Source of the DNA: Bradyrhizobium guangxiense
GTDB taxonomy: Bacteria > Pseudomonadota > Alphaproteobacteria > Rhizobiales > Xanthobacteraceae
Direction of reading: 5' to 3'
NCBI RefSeq assembly: GCF_004114915.1
Contig: NZ_CP022219.1
Span: forward strand, 5,300,501 to 5,364,500
DNA length: 64,000 bases
A model generated the notes under the pieces. The model saw only the letters and a program-made list of their open reading frames with translations, searched no databases and was not told the DNA's origin. The translations under genes were made by a program, and so were the position numbers. Of this stretch, positions 45,623 through 54,866 are shown in pieces. Each line of letters begins with the position of its first letter. Position 1 is the stretch's first letter.

Positions 45623-45675
45623 ATCTCCCGAGCGACCAGCCGCGCCTTGCGGCCAATAACAGAGAGGAAACAACC

Positions 45676-46890
45676 ATGAGAGGGCTTCTGGCCGGCGCCA
45701 TGCTCGCCGGCATGATTTCGTCTGCCATGATCACGGCGGCCACCGCACAGATCTCCGACGACGCGGTGCGGATCGGCGTGCTGACGGATCTGTCGAGCTG
45801 GGGCCGGGACAATAGCGGGCCGGGCTCCGTTGAAGCGGCCAAGATGGCGGTGGAGGAATTCGGGCCGACGGTGCTCGGCAAGCCGATCGAGATCATCAGC
45901 GCCGACCACCAGATGAAGACCGATGTCGGCGTGCAGATCGTGCGCGGCTGGTTCGACAACGGCAAGGTCGACGCCGTTGTCGACATCCCCAATTCCGGCA
46001 TCGCGATCGCCGTGCACAACATGGTGCGCGAGCGCAACAAGATCGCCCTGCTCTCCGGCCCCGGCGCAAGCTCGCTGACCGACGAGCTCTGCAGCCCCAA
46101 CACCGTGCACTTCACCTACGACACCTACGCGCTGTCGAAGGTGACGGCCTCCGCCGTCATCAAGGAAGGCGGTAAGTCCTGGTACTTCATCACGGCCGAC
46201 TACGCTTTCGGCCAGCAGCTCGAGAAGGACGCCACGCGCTTCATCAACGAGATGGGCGGCAAGGTCTTGGGCGGCGTGAAGCACCCGACCAACACCGCGG
46301 ACTTTTCCTCCTTCGCGCTGCAGGCGCAGAGCTCGAAATCCGACGTCGTCGCCTTCGCCAATGCCGGCCAGGACACCGACAATGCCATCAAGCAGTCGGG
46401 CGAGTTCGGCCTGGTCCAGGGCGGCCAGAAGCTGGTCGGCCTGTTGATGTTCGACACCGACGTGCACGCCATCGGCCTCAAGGCCGCGCAGGGCACCTAC
46501 ATGACCACGGCCTCCTACTGGAACATGGACGAGGCGACGCGCGCCTGGTCGAAAAAATTCTACGAGCGCACCAAGGTGATGCCGACCATGATCCAGACCG
46601 GCGTCTACGGTTCCGTGCTGCATTACCTGAAGGCCATCAAGGCGGCCGGCACCGACGATGCCGCCAAGGTGATTGCCAAGATGCGCGAGCTGCCGATCGA
46701 GGATATCTTCGTCCATGGCGGCAAATTGCGCGAGGACGGCCGCGTCATCCGCGACATGTATCTCGCCAAGGTGAAGACGCCCGCGCAGTCCAAGGAGCCG
46801 TGGGACTATCTGGATATCGTCAAGACCGTGAAGGGCGACGACGCCTTCCGCCCGGTCTCCGAATCCAAATGTCCGCTCTTGAAGAAGTGA
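45676..46890 (+). CDS. ABC transporter solute-binding protein (branched-chain amino acid/LivJ type)
   Basis: A signal peptide (about residues 1-24, ending TAATA) precedes a type I periplasmic binding fold of 404 residues total. DDAVRIGVLTDLSSWGRDNS and GLKAAQGTYMTTASYWNMD are typical of LivJ/HAAT-like proteins that bind amino acids, amides or aromatic acids. GAGAGGAAA precedes the ATG. No permease or ATPase gene lies nearby, so it must borrow a transporter or act as an orphan receptor. The flavoprotein gene follows 8 bp later. Confidence 0.92.
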   Translation: MRGLLAGAMLAGMISSAMITAATAQISDDAVRIGVLTDLSSWGRDNSGPGSVEAAKMAVEEFGPTVLGKPIEIISADHQMKTDVGVQIVRGWFDNGKVDAVVDIPNSGIAIAVHNMVRERNKIALLSGPGASSLTDELCSPNTVHFTYDTYALSKVTASAVIKEGGKSWYFITADYAFGQQLEKDATRFINEMGGKVLGGVKHPTNTADFSSFALQAQSSKSDVVAFANAGQDTDNAIKQSGEFGLVQGGQKLVGLLMFDTDVHAIGLKAAQGTYMTTASYWNMDEATRAWSKKFYERTKVMPTMIQTGVYGSVLHYLKAIKAAGTDDAAKVIAKMRELPIEDIFVHGGKLREDGRVIRDMYLAKVKTPAQSKEPWDYLDIVKTVKGDDAFRPVSESKCPLLKK

Positions 46891-46898
46891 GGTGAACG

Positions 46899-48632
46899 AT
46901 GACCGGCAGCGAGCATAGCGCAATTGAGACTTACGAGTGCGACGTGCTCGTCGCCGGATCGGGTTGCTCCGGCATGTCGGCCGCGATCACCGCACGTTAT
47001 CGCGGCCTCGACGTGCTGATCGTCGAGAAGGAACCGCGCTTCGGCGGCACCACCGCGCGCTCCGGCGGCTGGCTCTGGATTCCCGGCACCTCGCTGGCGA
47101 AGGCCTATGGCATCGAGGAGACGCCGGACCAGGCCCGCACCTACCTGCGGCACGAGGCCGGCAACAATTACGATGCGGCACGCGTCGATGCATTCTTGTC
47201 GGCCGGCCCCGAGGCAGTCGATTTCTTCACCACCAAGACGGCGCTGCGCTTCGACATGCCGCTGGTGTTTCCGGACTATCACGCCGAGGCCCCCGGCGGC
47301 GCGCAGGGCGGCCGCTCCATGGTGACGCGGCCGTTCGACGGCCGCGAGCTCGGCGATCTCATCAAGTCACTCGGCATGCCGCTGCCCGAGCTGACCGTGT
47401 TCGGCATGATGCTGGGAAGCGGCAAGGAGATCATCCACTTCATGCGGGTGACGAAGTCGCTGACCTCGGCGGTCTATGTCGCCAAGCGGCTGTCACGGCA
47501 TTTCATGGACGTGCTGCGCTACGGCCGCGGCATGACGCTCACGAACGGCAATGCACTCGCCGGGCGCCTCGCCAAGTCCGCGCTCGACCTCAAGATTCCG
47601 ATCTGGCTGTCCTCGCCGGTGCGCGAGCTGACGGTCGAGAACGGCACCGTGACCGGCGCCATCGTCTCGCGCGAGGGACGCTCCGTCCGTGTCCGAGCAC
47701 ATCAGGGCGTCGTGCTCGCCTGCGGCGGCTTTCCGCATGACGTCGAGCGGCGCAGGAAGATGTTCCCGCACGCACCGACCGGCAAGGAGCACTATTCGCC
47801 CGGCCCAACGGGCAACACCGGCGACGGCCTGCGGCTTGCGGAGGGCGCCGGCGGCCGTATCGAGGATCGCCTGCCGAACGCGGCGGCCTGGGTGCCGGTG
47901 TCGCTGACCACGCGCAAGGACGGCTCGAAGGGCGTGATGCCGCATTTCATCGACCGTGCCAAACCCGGCGTGATCGCGGTGATGCGCGACGGCAAGCGCT
48001 TTGCCAATGAAGGCAATTCCTACCACGACTTCGTCCAGGCCATGATCAAGGCCGCCAAGCCCGGCGAGGAGATCGCCGCCTATCTCGTCTGCGATCACAA
48101 GACGCTGCGCAAATACGGCCTCGGCTGCGTACCGCCCTTCCCGATGCCGCTCGGTCATCACCTCGATACCGGGTACCTCATGCGCGGCGATACGCTGGAG
48201 GCGCTGGCGGCGAAGGCCGGCATCGATGCCGGAGCATTGGTCGAGACCGTCAGGCAGTTCAATGCCACGGCGCCGCAGGGCCATGACGCCGCTTTCGGCA
48301 AGGGCTCGAAGGCCTACAATCGCTATCAGGGCGATGCACTGCATGGCCCCAACCCTTGCGTCGCGCCGATCGAGAACGGGCCGTTTTATGCCATCAAGAT
48401 GGTGATCGGCGATCTCGGCACCTATGCCGGCATCGTCACCGACGCGAACGCGCGCGCGCTCGACGCGGAGGGACGGGTCATTCCCGGTCTCTATGCCGCC
48501 GGCAACGACATGGCGAGCATCATGGGCGGCAATTATCCGGGTGCCGGCATCACGCTTGGGCCGGCGCTGACCTTCGGCTACATTGCCGGACGTCATCTCG
48601 CCGACAGCGCCGCCAAGCGCGACGCGGCGTAG
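46899..48632 (+). CDS. FAD-dependent oxidoreductase (fumarate reductase/ketosteroid dehydrogenase-like)
   Basis: This 577-residue protein has an N-terminal dinucleotide fold AGSGCSGMSAAI (19-30) with Glu43 and RFGGTTARSGG, and a C-terminal GNDMASIMGGNYPGAGITLG typical of the FAD_binding_2 family that includes fumarate reductases and 3-ketosteroid dehydrogenases. It probably reduces or desaturates the compound handled by the binding protein encoded just upstream; the substrate is unknown. A repeat overlaps its stop. The next gene is an IclR regulator. Confidence 0.9.
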   Translation: MTGSEHSAIETYECDVLVAGSGCSGMSAAITARYRGLDVLIVEKEPRFGGTTARSGGWLWIPGTSLAKAYGIEETPDQARTYLRHEAGNNYDAARVDAFLSAGPEAVDFFTTKTALRFDMPLVFPDYHAEAPGGAQGGRSMVTRPFDGRELGDLIKSLGMPLPELTVFGMMLGSGKEIIHFMRVTKSLTSAVYVAKRLSRHFMDVLRYGRGMTLTNGNALAGRLAKSALDLKIPIWLSSPVRELTVENGTVTGAIVSREGRSVRVRAHQGVVLACGGFPHDVERRRKMFPHAPTGKEHYSPGPTGNTGDGLRLAEGAGGRIEDRLPNAAAWVPVSLTTRKDGSKGVMPHFIDRAKPGVIAVMRDGKRFANEGNSYHDFVQAMIKAAKPGEEIAAYLVCDHKTLRKYGLGCVPPFPMPLGHHLDTGYLMRGDTLEALAAKAGIDAGALVETVRQFNATAPQGHDAAFGKGSKAYNRYQGDALHGPNPCVAPIENGPFYAIKMVIGDLGTYAGIVTDANARALDAEGRVIPGLYAAGNDMASIMGGNYPGAGITLGPALTFGYIAGRHLADSAAKRDAA

Positions 48633-48680
48633 AGCATGATCCGGAAAAGTGTGCAGCGGTTTTCCGAAGAGATCATGCTC
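48632..48680. repeat. Dispersed palindromic repeat, 49 bp
   Basis: GAGCATGATC (48632-48641) and GATCATGCTC (48671-48680) are perfect 10-bp inverted ends; the middle GGAAAAGTGTGCAGCGGTTTTCC is also partly inverted. The same element in opposite orientation lies at about 40236-40283. It begins in the stop codon of the flavoprotein and ends 30 bp before the IclR start. Confidence 0.8.
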
Positions 48681-48709
48681 AAACAAGGACTCAAGCGCAT
48701 CGGAGACGT

Positions 48710-49504
48710 ATGAAGAGAGAAAGCCGCGGCATCCAATCCATCGAGGTCGGCGGAGAATTGCTCCGCGCGCTCCCCCGCAGCGGCGAGCCGATGATGCTGC
48801 GCGATCTCGCCCGCGAGGCCGGCATGACGCCCGCCAAGGCGCATCCCTATCTCGCCAGCTTCTCCCGCATCGGGCTGATCGAGCAGGACGAGACTACCGG
48901 CCGCTACGAGATCGGCGCGCTGGCGCTGGAGCTCGGCTTGATCAGCCTGCGCCGGCTCTCCGGCGTGCACATCGCAAGGCCGAAGATCGCCGCGCTCGCG
49001 AGCCAGATCGGACATGCGGTCTCGCTCGCGGTCTGGGGCACGCACGGCCCGACCGTGGTCCAGCTCGAAGAGCCGGCCCAGCCGGTCCACATCGTCATGC
49101 GTGCCGGCTCGGTGATGGCGCTGCTGGAGACTGCGACGGGGCGTGCCTTCGCGGCATTCCTGCCGGAGAAGACGATCAACGCCGCGCTCGAGAGCGGCCT
49201 CGACCGCCATGGCGTCGGCTACAACCCGAAGCGGGCCGTGAAAGGCGCCAAGGTCGCCGAGATGCTCGCCGAGGTTCGCAAGCACGGCCTCGCCCGCGCG
49301 CTCGGCGATCCCCTGCCCGGCGTCAACGCATTCTCCGCCCCCGTGTTCGATCATTCCGGCCACGTCGCGCTGGTCATCACCGCGATGGGGCCGGAAGGCA
49401 CGTTCGATGCGCGCTGGGACAGCCCGATCGCGCATGCGCTGCGCGACTGCGCGGGGAGCATTTCGAAGCGGCTGGGTTACGGCGTCACCGTTGCGGCGGA
49501 GTGA
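48710..49504 (+). CDS. IclR-family transcriptional regulator
   Basis: This 264-residue regulator has a helix-turn-helix at about 28-50 (LRDLAREAGMTPAKAHPYLA) and an effector domain with HIARPKIAALASQIGHAVSL and RALGDPLPGVNAFSAPVFDH. The ATG at 48710 has GGAG close upstream; the frame is open far upstream only by composition. It lies behind the flavoprotein gene and converges with the SDR gene. It probably controls the 45676-48632 genes (inference). Confidence 0.92.
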   Translation: MKRESRGIQSIEVGGELLRALPRSGEPMMLRDLAREAGMTPAKAHPYLASFSRIGLIEQDETTGRYEIGALALELGLISLRRLSGVHIARPKIAALASQIGHAVSLAVWGTHGPTVVQLEEPAQPVHIVMRAGSVMALLETATGRAFAAFLPEKTINAALESGLDRHGVGYNPKRAVKGAKVAEMLAEVRKHGLARALGDPLPGVNAFSAPVFDHSGHVALVITAMGPEGTFDARWDSPIAHALRDCAGSISKRLGYGVTVAAE

Positions 49505-49510
49505 CCGTCC

Positions 49511-50290
49511 TTACTTGTCCTTCACCGGCACCGTGTAGTTCAGGATCAGCCGTCCGCCATCCGGATAGATCGTCTGCCCGGTGATATAGGACGCATCGTC
49601 GCTGGCGAGGAAAGCCACGACGGACGCCACCTCGCTCGGCTCGCCGCCGCGGCCCGCGGGCGTACGCGACATCACGGTCTTGCGGGCGTCCTCGGAGGTG
49701 TAGATCGATGATGCCACCATGTCGGTCAGGATCGTGCCCGGTCCGACCGCGACGACGCGGATGTTATGCGGGGCGAGCGCGACGGCGGCGACCGAGGTGA
49801 GCTGCTTCATGCCGCCCTTGGACATCGCGTAGGTCGCCAGCGCCGGGATCGCCAGCAGCGCGTTCACCGAGGACATGTTGATGATGACCCCGCCGCCGCC
49901 TTGCGCGATCATCTGCTTCGCCGCGGCTTGCACGCCGAAGAACGCGCCTTTCAGATTGATGCCGATGATCTCGTCGAACTCCTCCTCGGAAATCTCGAGG
50001 ATGTCCCGATTGCGGGCGACGCCGGCATTGTTGACCATGATGTCGAGCCGGCCAAACTCCTTCACCGCCGTGGCGACGAGCTGGTCGACATCGGCGCGTT
50101 TGGCGACATTGCCGACGACGGTGCGCAGAGCATCCGGCCGCCCGAGCTCGGCGGCCGTCGCAGCCAAGCCCTCGGCGTCGACGTCTGAGATCACAACCTT
50201 GACGCCGTCGTCCAAAAATCTCTTCGCACAGGCTTTGCCGATGCCGGGAGCCGCACCGGTGATAGCGGCCACCTTGTCCTTGAGCTTCAT
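49511..50290 (-). CDS. Short-chain dehydrogenase/reductase (SDR)
   Basis: This 259-residue classical SDR has the cofactor motif TGAAPGIG (11-18), NNAG near 86, the catalytic Ser in NMSSVNA near 140 and YAMSK near 154. Asp in VVISDVDAE suggests NAD preference. AGGAGG precedes the ATG. It is the last gene of the leftward five-gene operon, 37 bp after the GntR regulator, and may reduce or oxidise the aldehyde or alcohol made by the TPP enzyme (inference). Confidence 0.93.
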   Translation of the reverse strand: MKLKDKVAAITGAAPGIGKACAKRFLDDGVKVVISDVDAEGLAATAAELGRPDALRTVVGNVAKRADVDQLVATAVKEFGRLDIMVNNAGVARNRDILEISEEEFDEIIGINLKGAFFGVQAAAKQMIAQGGGGVIINMSSVNALLAIPALATYAMSKGGMKQLTSVAAVALAPHNIRVVAVGPGTILTDMVASSIYTSEDARKTVMSRTPAGRGGEPSEVASVVAFLASDDASYITGQTIYPDGGRLILNYTVPVKDK

Positions 50291-50327
50291 ATGAGGGCCT
50301 CCTGAAAGCAGAACGCCGTGTTAGGCG

Positions 50328-51038
50328 TCAGTTCGCCGACGACCGCGCCGCCGGCATGTAGATTTGCGCGTAGCCTTCCTTGATCGCGGCGGTGATGCGG
50401 TCGAGGCGGCGGTCGATGTGCTTTTCCAGCACGGAGATGCAAGTTGCCTCGTCGCGCGCCTTCAGGCCTTCGACCACGGCGCGGTGCTCGCCTTGCGTAT
50501 TGGAGCGGTTGGCGCGGTCCATGTCGATCCACCGCACGAAGCGGATGCGGGCGTTGACGTTGCGCAGCACGCGCAGCATCTCGGCATTGTCGGACATCGC
50601 CATTAGCCGCTCGTGAAAGGTCTCATCGAGCTCGACCAGCTCCAGCGAGGAGCGCTCGCCGGGGTCGGGGCCGGTGGCTTCGAGGAATCTCAACAGCGCA
50701 TCGATATCCTCGTCCTTGGCGCGCTTGATGGCAAGGCGGATCGAGGCGACTTCAATTGACTTGCGTAGCTCGTAGAGATCGAAGATCTCGTGCGCATCGA
50801 GCTCGCGGCAGAAGAAACCTTTGCCGGGCGTGAAGCGCAGGAAGCCCTCGGTGTTGAGGCGGTTGAGCGCCTCGCGCAGCGGCGTGCGGCTGACGCCGAG
50901 GCGCTTGGCCAGCTCGCCCTCGTTGAGCCGCTCACCCGGCTTGAACGCGTAACTCACGGCCATCGCCTTGAGCTGTTCATAGACGCGGTCGACGATGCTG
51001 TCGGAAGCCAATTCCACGTTGCTCTTCATAGGCTTCAT
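50328..51038 (-). CDS. GntR-family regulator (FadR/FCD subfamily)
   Basis: This 236-residue regulator has a winged helix (NEGELAKRLGVSRTPLREAL, about 39-58) and a C-terminal all-helical FCD ligand domain with a metal-binding pattern (ELDETFHERLMAMSDN and a GEHRAVVEGL helix). It starts directly after the stop of the racemase-like gene. It probably represses its own operon in response to a carboxylate. An alternative start at 51029 would remove three residues. Confidence 0.93.
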   Translation of the reverse strand: MKPMKSNVELASDSIVDRVYEQLKAMAVSYAFKPGERLNEGELAKRLGVSRTPLREALNRLNTEGFLRFTPGKGFFCRELDAHEIFDLYELRKSIEVASIRLAIKRAKDEDIDALLRFLEATGPDPGERSSLELVELDETFHERLMAMSDNAEMLRVLRNVNARIRFVRWIDMDRANRSNTQGEHRAVVEGLKARDEATCISVLEKHIDRRLDRITAAIKEGYAQIYMPAARSSAN

Positions 51039-51779
51039 TTATGCAAAGGCGCGCGGTCGTAGTCCAGCGTGAAACCAGGTGATCATCGAATAGATGTCAT
51101 AGACCGGCAGTCCGACCTCGGCCTGAAGCGCTGCCGCATAAGGCGGCATGTTGGTGCATTCGAGCACGATGGCGCCGACGTCGGGGTTCTTGGCGACGAG
51201 CTCCTTGCCGGCCTCGACCACGTCGCGCTCAGCCAGCGCGATGTCCATATCGTCCTTCTCGGCCTTGATCAGGACGCGGAAAAACTCCTTGCCGTTCTCG
51301 GTGCCGACCAGCGGCGTGTCGAGCGGCACGCCGGCGCCTTCGAGATGGGCCGGCGTCAAGGTCGAGCCCGACACCGTGACGAGACCGACACGCTTGCCCG
51401 GCGGCAGGGTTGCCTGCACCCATGGCACCTGCATCAGCGATGACGTGGCAACGGGAACGCCAACGGCGGCGGCGATCTCCTTCTGGAACAGCGACAGGAA
51501 GCCGCAATTGGTGGTGATGGCCTCGGCCCGGAGCCGCACCAGATCCTTGGCGGCGTCGATGAAGTCGGGCAGCAGGCCGGCCGCGCCCTTCAGCACCACC
51601 TTCTCCGGCGAGGCCCCGCTTACCACACGATAGAGCACCGGAAACGGCCAGGTCGTGCCGTTGCCCATGTCACCAGGAATGCGGGGGAAGCGCGCTTCCA
51701 GCATCAAGATGCCGAGCGGCGCGCCATAGATGGCCTTGCCGCCGCGAGCGATCCGGGACGAATTGACTGAACTGGTCAT
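51039..51779 (-). CDS. Aspartate/glutamate racemase-like protein
   Basis: This 246-residue protein belongs to the Asp/Glu/hydantoin racemase superfamily, which includes arylmalonate decarboxylases and AroM-like proteins. Two Cys in racemase-like positions occur in TTNCGFLSLF (near 92) and VLECTNMPPY (near 205). The N-terminus ILMLEARFPRIPGDMGN is characteristic of an uncharacterised subgroup. It lies 9 bp after the DadA-like gene, suggesting it supplies the D-enantiomer for that oxidase (inference). Confidence 0.85.
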   Translation of the reverse strand: MTSSVNSSRIARGGKAIYGAPLGILMLEARFPRIPGDMGNGTTWPFPVLYRVVSGASPEKVVLKGAAGLLPDFIDAAKDLVRLRAEAITTNCGFLSLFQKEIAAAVGVPVATSSLMQVPWVQATLPPGKRVGLVTVSGSTLTPAHLEGAGVPLDTPLVGTENGKEFFRVLIKAEKDDMDIALAERDVVEAGKELVAKNPDVGAIVLECTNMPPYAAALQAEVGLPVYDIYSMITWFHAGLRPRAFA

Positions 51780-51788
51780 GCTGCGACC

Positions 51789-53054
51789 TCAGAGGAAACG
51801 TTCGGGCGCGAAGGGGAGAAGCGGAATCTCCGGCGCCTTGCCGCTGACGAGCTGCGCGACGAGGCGGCCGGTTCGGGCCGAGCCGACCAGGCCGACATGG
51901 CCGTGGCCGAAGGCATAGACGACGTCGCGCGAGGCGCGCGCGTAGCCGATGCAGGGACGTCCGTCCGGCATGCTCGGCCGATGGCCGAACCAGGTCTTGA
52001 TGCGCGAGGCCGGAATATCCTTCGGCAGTTTCGGGAACATGCCGATGAGGTGGTCACGCAGGATCTCGGCGCGTTTCCAGTTCGGTGCGGCTTGAAGACC
52101 CGCGATCTCGACGGTGCCGGCGGCGCGCAGCCCCTTGTTGGTCCAGTTCACCACCATCTTCGCGTCGGATGCCATCATCGAGCTGCGCGGCCCCGATTCC
52201 GGGTGCTCGATCATGACGTGGTAGCCGCGCTCGGTCTCCAGCGGCAGGGGATCGCCGATCGAGGCGGTAAGCTGTTTTGAGCGGGCGCCAGCCGCGATCA
52301 CGGCAGCATCGCAAGCGATCTCGCCGGTGTCGGTGAGAACGGCCACGAGCTTGTTGCCGTTGAGCTTGAGGCCGGCCGCCTTGGCCCGCACGTGCTTGGC
52401 ACCGCCAGCAATCGCATGATTGGCGAGCGCTGCGACATAAGCGCCGGGATCACGGCAGCGGCCAGCTTCTTCCACCACCACGCCAAAAGTGTAGCGCGGA
52501 TGCAGGTCGGGCTCGCGCTGACGCATCTCGTCGGCGCTGAGCTCCAGCCATTCGACGCCGACCTTCCTGCGTAGCTGCCAGCCGAGATCGTTGTCGAAAT
52601 TGCCGCGCGAGGTGAAGACGTGCATCACGCCGTTGCGTTCGATCAGCTCGGGGCCCCCCGCCTCTTCCGCCAGCTTCCGGTGCAGCAGCGGCGCGTCCTT
52701 CAAAAGGTCGCGCAGCGCGAAGGCCGTGGTCTCGACCCGCGCTTCGGTCCAGCCCGAGAGCAGATATCTGATCAGCCAGGGCAACGCCTTCGGAAAATAA
52801 GACCAACGGATCGCGAGCGGCCCGAGCGGGTCCATGAGATAGCCCGGCACCTTCTTCCAGATGCCCGGCTCGGCCGGCGGAATCACCGAATGCGACGACA
52901 GCCAGCCGGCATTGCCATAGCTCGCGGCCTGTTCGCCGCCGGGCTCGCCCGGATCGATCAGCGTGACCCGATGGCCCTCGCGCAGCGCCTCGATGGCGCT
53001 GATGACCCCGACCGCGCCGGCTCCGATGATCGCTACGTGGCGACCGGCTGCCAT
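51789..53054 (-). CDS. D-amino-acid dehydrogenase-like FAD oxidoreductase (DadA family)
   Basis: This 421-residue flavoprotein has the Rossmann motif VAIIGAGAVGVISAIEAL (7-24), the DAO-family block YGNAGWLSSHSVIPPAEPG and the C-terminal YAFGHGHVGLVGSARTGRL that holds FAD. DadA enzymes oxidatively deaminate D-amino acids at the membrane. The start lies 3 bp after the TPP-enzyme stop. The neighbouring racemase and TPP enzyme suggest amino acid to keto acid conversion. Confidence 0.9.
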   Translation of the reverse strand: MAAGRHVAIIGAGAVGVISAIEALREGHRVTLIDPGEPGGEQAASYGNAGWLSSHSVIPPAEPGIWKKVPGYLMDPLGPLAIRWSYFPKALPWLIRYLLSGWTEARVETTAFALRDLLKDAPLLHRKLAEEAGGPELIERNGVMHVFTSRGNFDNDLGWQLRRKVGVEWLELSADEMRQREPDLHPRYTFGVVVEEAGRCRDPGAYVAALANHAIAGGAKHVRAKAAGLKLNGNKLVAVLTDTGEIACDAAVIAAGARSKQLTASIGDPLPLETERGYHVMIEHPESGPRSSMMASDAKMVVNWTNKGLRAAGTVEIAGLQAAPNWKRAEILRDHLIGMFPKLPKDIPASRIKTWFGHRPSMPDGRPCIGYARASRDVVYAFGHGHVGLVGSARTGRLVAQLVSGKAPEIPLLPFAPERFL

Positions 53055-53057
53055 CGC

Positions 53058-54719
53058 TTAAGCCTTCACTGCGGGCGTAAAATCCTTGCCGACCGAGATC
53101 GCCCTGGGATCGATGATGCAGTGGAGGATCGACGGCTTGCCCGAGGCCAGCGCGCGCTCGAACGCCGGAGCGAATTCTTCCGTGCGCTCGACGCGCTCGC
53201 CATGGCCTCCGAATGCTTTTGCGTACATCGCAAAATCCGGGTTCTTGAGCTGCGTGCCGACGACGCGGCCGGGATAGTCGCGCTCCTGGTGCATGCGAAT
53301 GGTGCCGTATTGCGAATTGTCGATGACGATGACGACGAGCGGTGCGTCATATTGCACGGCGGTTGCGAACTCCTGGCCATTCATCAGGAAGCAGCCGTCG
53401 CCGGCAAAGGCGACGACGACGCGATCCGGATATTGCCGCTTGGCGAGCACGCCCGCCGGCACGCCATAGCCCATCGAGCCCGAGGTCGGCGCCAGTTGCG
53501 CGGCAAAGCTGTGGAAGCGGTGATGGCGATGAATCCAGCCAGCATAATTGCCGGCGCCGTTGCAGACAATCGCGTCTTTCGGCAGGCGGTCGCGCAGCCA
53601 GGTCATGACCTGACCATACTGGAACGTGCCCGGCAGCTCGCGCGCCTTCTCGGTCCAGGCGAGGTAATCGGCGTGCGCCTTGGCGGCCTCGCCCTTCCAG
53701 GCAACCGACCCGGCGGGCTTCAGCGTCTCGACCGCCGCCGCGAACGCAGCCGGCGTCGCCTGGATCGCCAGCGCCGGCTGATAGACGCGGCCGAGCTCTT
53801 CCGAGCCCGGATGCACATGAATCAGCTTCTGCTTCGGATTGGGAATGTCGAGCAGCGTATAGGACGAGGACGGCATCTCCGACATGCGGCCGCCGATCAA
53901 CAGGATCACATCGGCGTTGTCGACGCGCGCCTTCAGGCCCGGGCTTGGCCCGATGCCGAGATCTCCGGCATAGTGCGAGTGGTCGGCGTCGATCAGCGAG
54001 GCCCGTCGGAACGAGGTCGCAACCGGCAGGTCGAAACGCTCGGCAAAGCGCGCGATCGTCCTGGTCGCCTCATCGGTCCAGCGCGAGCCGCCGAGGACGA
54101 CGAGCGGCGCCTTGGCGCTCGCGAGCATGGTAGCGACGCGCTCGATATCCGCCGGCGCCGGCCAGCTCACCGCCGGCTCGATGCGCATGGCATCGGCAAC
54201 GGCCGCGGTCTCGGTCAGCATGTTCTCCGGCAGCGCGATCACGACGGGACCGGGGCGGCCCTGCATGGCGACGCGGAAGGCGCGCGCCACCAGCTCCGGA
54301 ATGCGATCGGGCCGATCGATCTCGACCGCCCATTTCGCCATGGTGCCGAACACCGCCTTGTAGTCGAGCTCCTGGAACGCCTCGCGCTCGCGCATGCCGG
54401 TGTCGACCTGGCCGACGAACAGGATCATCGGCGTCGAATCCTGCATCGCGATGTGGACGCCGTGACTGGCATTGGTCGCGCCGGGGCCGCGGGTGACGAA
54501 GCAGATTCCGGGCCGCCCGGTGAGCTTGCCATAGGCCTCCGCCATCATCGCTGCGCCGCCCTCGGCGCGGCAGATCACGACGTCGATCGGACTGTCATGC
54601 AGTGCATCCAGCGCGGCGAGATAGCTCTCGCCCGGCACGCAGGTGACACGCTCGACGCCTTGCGCGACGAGCTGATCGATCAGGATCTGGCCCCCGGTGC
54701 GGGTGTTGCGGATGGTCAT
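53058..54719 (-). CDS. Thiamine-pyrophosphate-dependent enzyme (acetolactate synthase-like)
   Basis: This 553-residue protein has the three-domain TPP fold. The conserved Glu53 in RAEGGAAMMAEAYG activates the cofactor; the TPP/Mg motif is FAGDGCFLMNGQEFATA (from near 437) with VIVIDNSQYGTIR. It resembles acetolactate synthase large subunits, but no small subunit is nearby, so a 2-keto acid decarboxylase or carboligase is more likely. GAGGGA precedes the ATG at 54719. It heads the leftward operon ahead of the DadA-like gene. Confidence 0.9.
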   Translation of the reverse strand: MTIRNTRTGGQILIDQLVAQGVERVTCVPGESYLAALDALHDSPIDVVICRAEGGAAMMAEAYGKLTGRPGICFVTRGPGATNASHGVHIAMQDSTPMILFVGQVDTGMREREAFQELDYKAVFGTMAKWAVEIDRPDRIPELVARAFRVAMQGRPGPVVIALPENMLTETAAVADAMRIEPAVSWPAPADIERVATMLASAKAPLVVLGGSRWTDEATRTIARFAERFDLPVATSFRRASLIDADHSHYAGDLGIGPSPGLKARVDNADVILLIGGRMSEMPSSSYTLLDIPNPKQKLIHVHPGSEELGRVYQPALAIQATPAAFAAAVETLKPAGSVAWKGEAAKAHADYLAWTEKARELPGTFQYGQVMTWLRDRLPKDAIVCNGAGNYAGWIHRHHRFHSFAAQLAPTSGSMGYGVPAGVLAKRQYPDRVVVAFAGDGCFLMNGQEFATAVQYDAPLVVIVIDNSQYGTIRMHQERDYPGRVVGTQLKNPDFAMYAKAFGGHGERVERTEEFAPAFERALASGKPSILHCIIDPRAISVGKDFTPAVKA

Positions 54720-54866
54720 GACGGCTCCCTCAAAGCATTGACGATGTGCGCGACGGCCTCGCGCAAATTCCATTCCGAAGTGGCGTAAGACAGGCCGGCA
54801 GGACGCGCAAGATCGAAAGGCTTTTCGCCCCCTGCGCAGGCGTCATGCCCGCCCCTGCCGTTTGCA

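Noticed and set aside
53058..54719. Acetolactate synthase large subunit (ilvB/ilvI) as the name of the TPP enzyme
   Set aside because: There is no small subunit or branched-chain biosynthesis gene nearby, and the context is amino/keto-acid catabolism.
52620..54788. A 722-codon open frame on the plus strand over the DadA-like and TPP genes
   Set aside because: Both minus-strand proteins have catalytic motifs and SD sites; the antisense frame has no SD and unusual Arg/His richness.
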